10,096 bases of DNA from Alangreenwoodia sp963602445 (GTDB taxonomy: Bacteria > Bacillota > Clostridia > Peptostreptococcales > Anaerovoracaceae), in NCBI GenBank assembly GCA_963602445.1, contig CAVCIY010000037.1, forward strand, positions 1 to 10,096. The letters are read 5' to 3'. The notes beneath the pieces are model-generated. The model made no database searches. It was not told where the DNA came from and worked only from the letters and a program-made list of their open reading frames with translations. The position numbers were made by a program, and so were the translations under genes. Positions 5,860 to 10,096 of this stretch are shown here, piece by piece; position 1 is the stretch's first letter, and each line of letters opens with the position of its first letter.

Positions 5860-7008
5860 CTATGCGCCTGTTCTGAGACGCTCAATCGCATTCGTAACTA
5901 TGTCGACAATTCTGTCGGCTTCTTCCATTGTATTATATCTGCCGACAGAAATCCTCAGCGAGCCATGAGCCCGCTCGTAAGGCACCCCAAGTGCGAGGAG
6001 CACATGGCTCGGATCAACCGAACCCGATGCGCATGCCGACCCGGACGACGCAGCGAGACCCTGCAAGTCCAGCTCAAACAGCAGGGACTCGCCGTCGATT
6101 CCGTCAAACGAAACATTTACAGTCCCCGGCAGGCGATTTTCAACATCACCGTTCAGATACGTCCCCGGGATTTTTAACAGTCCCTCCTGGACACGATCCC
6201 TGATAGCCGAAATCCTTGCATTTTTCTCATCAAGAGTGTCATACGCCTCCTTGAGAGCCGCCGCCATGCCAACTATAAAAGCGACATTTTCCGTACCGGA
6301 ACGGTGTCCCCTTTCCTGAGCGCCGCCATCAAGAAGATTATCCGGATAAAGACCCCTTTTGCAATATAGAAATCCGATACCTTTCGGTCCGTTGAACTTA
6401 TGCGCCGATACAGAAAGCATGTCTATGTTCTGAGCCTTCACATCAATCGGAAGTGTCCCTGCCGCCTGCACGGCATCTGTGTGAAAAAGCACGCCCGCCT
6501 CGTGGCAAACCCGCCCGATTTCTGCAATCGGCTGAATCGTTCCGATTTCGTTGTTTGCATACATAATTGACACAAGAGCAGTCTCTGGCTTGATTGCATT
6601 TTTTACATCATCAACACTCACGCGACCCTTTGAGTCTACAGGAAGATATGTGACCTCAAAGCCGTCCTCTTCCAGTGACTTTGCCGAATGAAGAATCGCA
6701 TGATGCTCTATCACACTAGTAATAATATGTGTCTTTCCTTCATGCTTCAGTTTTCTTGCGATTCCCTTGAGAGCCCAATTGTCGGCCTCCGTACCGCATG
6801 AAGTAAAATATATGTCAAGCGTTCCGGCATTTATCAGCTGAGCTATAGTCTTTCTGGCCGACTCAATAGCCTTGTGCGCATCGCGCCCTATGCTGTAAAT
6901 TGTCGAAGCATTGCCATAATGTTCCTTAAGATATGGCAGCATTGCCTCAAAAGCCGTATCCGACAGCTTTGTGGTACCGGCATTGTCTGCATAAATAAAA
7001 TCCTTCAT
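5860..7008 (-). CDS. Cysteine desulfurase, NifS/IscS family
   Basis: This 382-residue PLP enzyme removes sulfur from cysteine as an enzyme-bound persulfide (family members can also handle selenocysteine). Counting from the start used here, visible features are the YADNAGTT opening (6-13), IEHHAIL with the PLP-stacking His102, FHTDAVQA with D178, the PLP lysine K204 in SAHKFNGPKG, the active-site loop SSGSACASG with catalytic Cys326, and RISVGRYN near the end. The ATG at 7008 fits the family N-terminus and has GGGAG 11 nt upstream, a slightly long gap. GTG 7038 or ATG 7035 in the same frame are alternatives. Because xdhC is directly upstream and moa genes are nearby, it may supply the terminal sulfur or selenium of a molybdenum hydroxylase cofactor rather than Fe-S clusters, but the sequence alone cannot separate these roles. 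No IscU or other Fe-S scaffold gene is adjacent. Confidence 0.93.
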   Translation of the reverse strand: MKDFIYADNAGTTKLSDTAFEAMLPYLKEHYGNASTIYSIGRDAHKAIESARKTIAQLINAGTLDIYFTSCGTEADNWALKGIARKLKHEGKTHIITSVIEHHAILHSAKSLEEDGFEVTYLPVDSKGRVSVDDVKNAIKPETALVSIMYANNEIGTIQPIAEIGRVCHEAGVLFHTDAVQAAGTLPIDVKAQNIDMLSVSAHKFNGPKGIGFLYCKRGLYPDNLLDGGAQERGHRSGTENVAFIVGMAAALKEAYDTLDEKNARISAIRDRVQEGLLKIPGTYLNGDVENRLPGTVNVSFDGIDGESLLFELDLQGLAASSGSACASGSVDPSHVLLALGVPYERAHGSLRISVGRYNTMEEADRIVDIVTNAIERLRTGA

Positions 7009-7040
7009 CAATTTTCTATCTCCCGTCTTTGTCATCACTT

Positions 7041-7114
7041 GCCGATTCCGACTTTAAGCCCGGCGTCGATTTCAACTGCCGATTCCGGCTTCGATTCCGA
7101 CTTCAATTTCATCT
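7041..7114. repeat. Two degenerate 37-bp tandem repeats in the xdhC-nifS spacer
   Basis: Units 7041-7077 and 7078-7114 both begin GCCGATTCCG and end in a TTTCAACT or TTTCATCT segment. A third partial unit starts at 7115 with GCCGGCTTCGG. They occupy most of the 125-bp spacer and end beside the nifS ribosome binding site. Confidence 0.8.
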
Positions 7115-7133
7115 GCCGGCTTCGGCTCTGATA

Positions 7134-8171
7134 TTATTCTTCGCTCCCGTCTTCAATAAGCGCATACATGATTCCGCCGCAGACCATTCCGTCAGACTCG
7201 GCAACCTCACCGGTCATGTCGATAAATACAGTCTTGTACTCACCTGTTCCGATGATGTCGATTGCATCGCGGATAACTGCGCCCTCACTGCAGCCGCCGC
7301 CGATACTGCCCGTAACCTGTCCTCGCGGACTTACAGCCATCTTCGCTCCGGCACCTCTCGGAGTCGAGCCCTTAGTTTGAATAACCGTAACGACTGCCTT
7401 CGGCTCATGATTTTCGGCAAGATATTCTATCATCTCAAGGTCGAGGTCTGACGCGTTTACATATCTTGAATGCGAAGTATTTTTTTCCGGGAGACGCTTA
7501 TATGCGATAATTTCGGACAAGATTGAAATGGCGATTTCTTCAGGTGTGACAGCACCGATAGAGAGCCCTATAGGAGTTGCGATCCTCTCGATATTTTCCT
7601 TACTGTATCCCTCTTCAACCAGCATCTCAAGAAGACCTCTTACTCTTCTCTTTGAGCCTATCATTCCGAGATATGCAGGCTGCTTGCCCGGGAGTATATG
7701 TCTGAGGCAGTCGGCATCGTGTCTGTGTCCTCTTGTGATAATAACAACGAAGTCATACGGTGTGATTTTGAGCTTTTCTATCGCCGAACCGAACGATTCA
7801 CATAACACGCCTGCAGCCCACGGAAAACGCGGAGCATTTGCAAATGCCGGTCTGTCATCAACTACGTAAGCCTCAAATCCGCACTTTGCCCCAAATTCAC
7901 ATACAGGAAGCGCAATATGTCCGCCGCCGAGAATAATAAGTCTTTCTTTCGGAAGCATAGGCTCGCTGATATCAAAATCATCGCCATTCTTAACCGCCGT
8001 CGGCTTAAGGACAGCCAAACCCTCCGAAGCGGCATCCTGCATTATTTCAAGCTTTCTGGACAAACCTTCGCTGATAAGTCCGCTCTCTCCTCTGATTGAG
8101 GTATTTATCGCTACACTCTCACCATCAGCAATAGCTTCAAGTACCTTTGCATAAATATTTTTTTCCATCAT
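7134..8171 (-). CDS. xdhC: XdhC/CoxI family molybdenum hydroxylase maturation protein, permuted domain order
   Basis: XdhC proteins bind molybdenum cofactor, help its sulfuration and insert it into xanthine dehydrogenase-type enzymes in the cytoplasm. The 345-residue protein contains both family domains, but in the opposite order to the usual one. The Rossmann-like XdhC_C domain comes first: LIILGGGH (78-85), YVVDDRPAFANAPRFP (102-117), TRGHRHDADCL (146-156) and LGMIGSKRR (168-176). The XdhC_CoxI domain is at the C-terminus: VVTVIQTKGSTPRGAGAKM (260-278), GSIGGGCSE (288-296) and DGMVCGG (327-333). The first 60 residues resemble a decayed CoxI-like start. The start at 8171 has an AAAGG ribosome binding site 7 nt upstream, with ATG 8168 as an alternative. 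It heads a probable xdhC-nifS-apbE unit. The symbol denotes the family, not proven xanthine dehydrogenase specificity. Confidence 0.92.
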   Translation of the reverse strand: MMEKNIYAKVLEAIADGESVAINTSIRGESGLISEGLSRKLEIMQDAASEGLAVLKPTAVKNGDDFDISEPMLPKERLIILGGGHIALPVCEFGAKCGFEAYVVDDRPAFANAPRFPWAAGVLCESFGSAIEKLKITPYDFVVIITRGHRHDADCLRHILPGKQPAYLGMIGSKRRVRGLLEMLVEEGYSKENIERIATPIGLSIGAVTPEEIAISILSEIIAYKRLPEKNTSHSRYVNASDLDLEMIEYLAENHEPKAVVTVIQTKGSTPRGAGAKMAVSPRGQVTGSIGGGCSEGAVIRDAIDIIGTGEYKTVFIDMTGEVAESDGMVCGGIMYALIEDGSEE

Positions 8172-8296
8172 TCATCATCCTTTCTATTTTCTATACAAAT
8201 AAAGATTCGTTTATTTCCAACATCATTTTTAAATACCAAAATACTCCAATTTTCGAATATCGCATCTCAAGCGGCACTAACGCGTCACCCCTCACT

Positions 8297-8604
8297 CTTC
8301 TCATTGCATATACAGCAAGCTCCGAGCACCGCAACTGCGCTGAGTCACACATGTCACAGCTGCTGCCTCAGTCATCTCACAAGTTCGCTGTTTTGCGCTT
8401 CTCAACCCATATGCCGCAAGCGGCGAGCGCCGCAGCCACGCTGAGTCACACATGTCACGTCAATGCCGCAGTTGTACCGCAAGCCCGTCGATTTGCGCTT
8501 CTCAACACACATATTGCAAGCTCTAGTACTGCAACTACGCCGAGTCGCACACATCAAGGCTCAAATGCCATAGCTGCACCCAATCTCACATGTCACTGCT
8601 TGGG
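8297..8604. repeat. Degenerate ~100-bp tandem repeat, about three units, upstream of xdhC
   Basis: Anchor CTTCTCA recurs at 8297, 8398 and 8498, with a related CTTCAC at 8605. The 19-bp block GCTGAGTCACACATGTCAC is identical at 8339-8357 and 8440-8458 and decayed at 8539. Units also share a GCAAGC...GCAACT or GCAGCC segment. The array is more GC-rich than the flanking AT-rich DNA and lies inside the predicted xdhC leader. Confidence 0.88.
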
Positions 8605-8648
8605 CTTCACATACATGCATTTATCCTTCGTCCGGCTATTCACCTTTA

Positions 8649-8657
8649 ATTATAACA
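8649..8657 (-). promoter_or_regulatory. Extended -10 promoter candidate for xdhC-nifS-apbE
   Basis: On the minus strand TGTTATAAT (8657-8649) is a consensus TATAAT with the TGn extension. No good -35 box is seen 16-18 bp upstream, as is common for extended -10 promoters. It follows the SLH-gene terminator and would give a leader of about 470 nt. Confidence 0.5.
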
Positions 8658-8717
8658 CATTTGTATCGAAACATCTGTATAATCAAACCATGTCTGCCAA
8701 TATTTTATCAAAAGTGT

Positions 8718-8744
8718 AAAAAGAAAAGCCGGCTTTAACCGGCT
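8718..8744 (-). terminator. Intrinsic terminator of the upstream SLH gene
   Basis: AGCCGG (8727-8732) pairs with CCGGCT (8739-8744) around a six-base loop. On the minus strand the hairpin is followed by TTTCTTTTT. It lies about 120 bp beyond the stop at 8865. Confidence 0.82.
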
Positions 8745-8773
8745 AATCAAAACTAATCTATTGATCTTGGTAT

Positions 8774-8810
8774 TGTAAAGCTTTTCCTTTACTTTAGTTT
8801 TTGCTTTACA
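8774..8810 (-). repeat. Inverted repeat in the 3' UTR of the SLH gene
   Basis: TGTAAAGC (8774-8781) is perfectly complementary to GCTTTACA (8803-8810) around a 21-nt loop, just upstream of the terminator hairpin. It may be a second stem in the 3' untranslated RNA. The stem is AT-rich and has no adjacent U-tract. Confidence 0.55.
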
Positions 8811-8864
8811 TTGTGAAGCAAACTTTGCAATTTATCTCATCTTACCTCATGGCTTTTTATCAAC

Positions 8865-9830
8865 TCATTTACCTAACATACTGTCAAACCAACTCGTGTC
8901 TATCGGTTCAGAAGTGATATCGTATCCATAGTTAACTCTTTTTAAAAACCCCCCGGTGTGTGCTATCTCAATGCGATAGCTTTCGCCATCAGCATATTTT
9001 ATAGTAGCCAAATAACCGACTCCTGCACTATCAAGTGCATTGAAACAATTTTTTACAATAGCAGCGTCGCTTAATATATTAACAAACTTCTCAATAACAG
9101 ATGCATCTGTTATTGTTGTTTTTTTACCTGTATTTCCGGAGAAAAGCTCTATCGAAGCAACCTCTGAATTTGGCATATTCAGCTTTTCCGTTTGCCCGAA
9201 AAAAATTATCGGTTTCATGTTGTATATGATTTGTGCCAATTCCTCCCTGGTAATTGTGGCTTTAGGATCAAAATTATTGTTTCCTTTTCCCTTCATACAG
9301 CCCAAATTCGTCATAAAATCCACATATTTTTTTGCCCAGTCCGAAATCTGCGCTTCGTCACTATACTCTGACTTTGACTCAGTAAATTTTGCATAATTTT
9401 GTGAGATTAGCATTCTGCCTAAAATTGTAACCATTTCTTCTCTCGAAACAAAATCTGACGGTCTTAATTTATTATTATAGCCGCTCACAATACCCTCTCC
9501 TACAGCATACTGCATACTATTGTAGTACCACGCATCTGTCTTAACATCAGTATACTGTGACAAATCCGCCTTCGATCGATCTCTGGGAACATTATTTTCA
9601 AGCATTCTATATACTACTGTAGCAGCTTCCGCACGTGTGACATTGGATTTTGGTTCGAAACCTATATCTCTGCCAATCATTATAGTATCTGAAACATAGC
9701 TGATTGCCTCTGCTGACCATGAGCTGCCTGTATTTTGCGAATTCGTATCGTCAGCAGCAACAGGTACTGCAAGCGCTGCCAAAAGCACCGCTATTATCGT
9801 TACACAAGAAATTTTTCTATACATTTTCAT
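8865..9830 (-). CDS. Exported protein with three SLH domains and an unidentified C-terminal domain
   Basis: This is a cell-wall-attached protein of 321 residues (323 if started at 9836). Numbering from the longer form, the signal peptide is about 5-28, ending in VPVAA. SLH-like domains follow at about 40-81 (first half weak), 95-147 (TDVKTDAWYYNSMQYAV... SREE) and 158-209 (SDWAKKYVDFMTNLG... FDPKATITREE), which would bind the wall polymer. Residues 210-323 form a small domain with an SIELFSG... TTITD... YADGESYRIEI pattern, resembling small extracellular domains of unknown function in Firmicutes lipoproteins. I cannot name it. AAGGTGG lies immediately before ATG 9836 but 6 nt before ATG 9830, so 9830 is preferred. 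It follows a 40-codon gene closely and has its own terminator. There is no catalytic motif, so the function is unknown. Confidence 0.85.
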   Translation of the reverse strand: MKMYRKISCVTIIAVLLAALAVPVAADDTNSQNTGSSWSAEAISYVSDTIMIGRDIGFEPKSNVTRAEAATVVYRMLENNVPRDRSKADLSQYTDVKTDAWYYNSMQYAVGEGIVSGYNNKLRPSDFVSREEMVTILGRMLISQNYAKFTESKSEYSDEAQISDWAKKYVDFMTNLGCMKGKGNNNFDPKATITREELAQIIYNMKPIIFFGQTEKLNMPNSEVASIELFSGNTGKKTTITDASVIEKFVNILSDAAIVKNCFNALDSAGVGYLATIKYADGESYRIEIAHTGGFLKRVNYGYDITSEPIDTSWFDSMLGK

Positions 9831-9848
9831 TTTCATCCACCTTCTTCC

Positions 9849-9971
9849 CTAACTTCTGACCCATATCTTATAACCCATGAAATACGGATTTTCACATTTA
9901 CCGACATAACCGACAGTTGCTGCCGACATCGTTAATATAAATGTCAGAATAACTGATATGATTTTTTTCAC
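9849..9971 (-). CDS. Small 40-residue exported or membrane peptide
   Basis: A GTG-started 40-codon frame with GGAGG 7 nt upstream ends in TAG 12 bp before the SLH-protein start. The product begins with a lysine pair and a hydrophobic run (MKKIISVILTFILTMSAA), then VGYVGKCENPYFMGY, and ends IWVRS. The first 20 or so residues look like a signal peptide or single membrane segment with the N-terminus inside; the rest is a short basic and aromatic tail with one cysteine. The ribosome binding site and tight spacing to the next gene support translation, and coupling to the SLH gene is likely. I do not recognise a family. It could be a secreted peptide, a membrane small protein or only a translated leader. 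Confidence 0.6.
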   Translation of the reverse strand: MKKIISVILTFILTMSAATVGYVGKCENPYFMGYKIWVRS

Positions 9972-10029
9972 AACTATCCTCCATGGTTATAATTACAGGT
10001 CATATAGCAATTCAAAAATGCGGAATCCG

Positions 10030-10077
10030 AACTATACTGTTTATAGTTTATATACTAATATACTCATACCATACCAA
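10030..10077 (-). promoter_or_regulatory. Candidate promoter with overlapping inverted repeat
   Basis: On the minus strand TTGGTA (10077-10072) and TATATA (10054-10049) are 17 bp apart, a weak sigma-A match in very AT-rich DNA. The 7-bp inverted repeat AACTATA...TATAGTT (10030-10048, 5-bp loop) starts right after the -10 and would cover the start site near 10042, as an operator would. Confidence 0.35.
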
Positions 10078-10096
10078 ACAAATAATCATGTCGGTT

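Noticed and set aside
8297..8604. Insertion sequence remnant
   Set aside because: No terminal inverted repeats, target duplications or transposase-like translation; the repetition is tandem and internal.
8147..8719. 190-codon open frame on the plus strand
   Set aside because: It runs antisense through the start of xdhC and the ~100-bp repeat array, has no ribosome binding site, and has a His/Ser/Ala/Thr composition explained by the repeats.

Overview
The window looks like a low-to-moderate GC, Gram-positive anaerobe of the Clostridia. The reasons are S-layer-homology (SLH) surface proteins, strong AGGAGG-type ribosome binding sites, a lipoprotein ApbE, and clostridial-style MoaE and XdhC proteins. 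The genus cannot be fixed from the sequence. Every convincing gene lies on the minus strand, so transcription runs from high to low coordinates.

Reading in the direction of transcription: (1) 10096-8718 holds a candidate promoter with an overlapping inverted repeat, a previously easy-to-miss 40-codon hydrophobic peptide gene (9849-9971), an exported protein with three SLH domains (8865-9830), and a hairpin-plus-U-tract terminator (8718-8744). (2) 8657-4423 holds an extended -10 promoter, a leader of about 470 nt carrying a ~100-bp degenerate tandem repeat, then xdhC (molybdenum hydroxylase maturation, with a domain order opposite to the usual one), a NifS/IscS-type cysteine desulfurase and apbE (extracellular FMN transferase lipoprotein). 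(3) 4145-2511 holds a near-consensus promoter, a secreted C39-like cysteine peptidase fused to three SLH domains, and a strong terminator. (4) 2487 to the left edge holds a near-consensus promoter, a leader of about 340 nt with four 33-bp repeats, then moaA, moaC and moaE, and possibly the start of another gene at the edge.

Functionally, moaA and moaC make cyclic pyranopterin monophosphate and moaE converts it to molybdopterin. XdhC and a cysteine desulfurase belong to sulfuration or selenation and insertion of the cofactor into molybdenum hydroxylases such as xanthine dehydrogenase. The two clusters therefore plausibly serve the same enzyme class, although no hydroxylase gene lies in the window. 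ApbE serves flavin-based electron transfer outside the membrane. The two SLH proteins are cell-wall proteins.

The most unusual property is not a gene. Almost every spacer and leader of the molybdenum-cofactor and xdhC-nifS-apbE clusters contains its own tandem or direct repeat, with unrelated sequence and different period (9, 36, 33, ~100, 37 and 41 bp), and a 24-bp repeat sits inside apbE. These lengthen what would normally be very short operon gaps and often keep the upstream frame open, so that naive gene calling would overextend moaE, moaA and apbE at the N-terminus. The internal starts used here are chosen from ribosome binding sites and family length.
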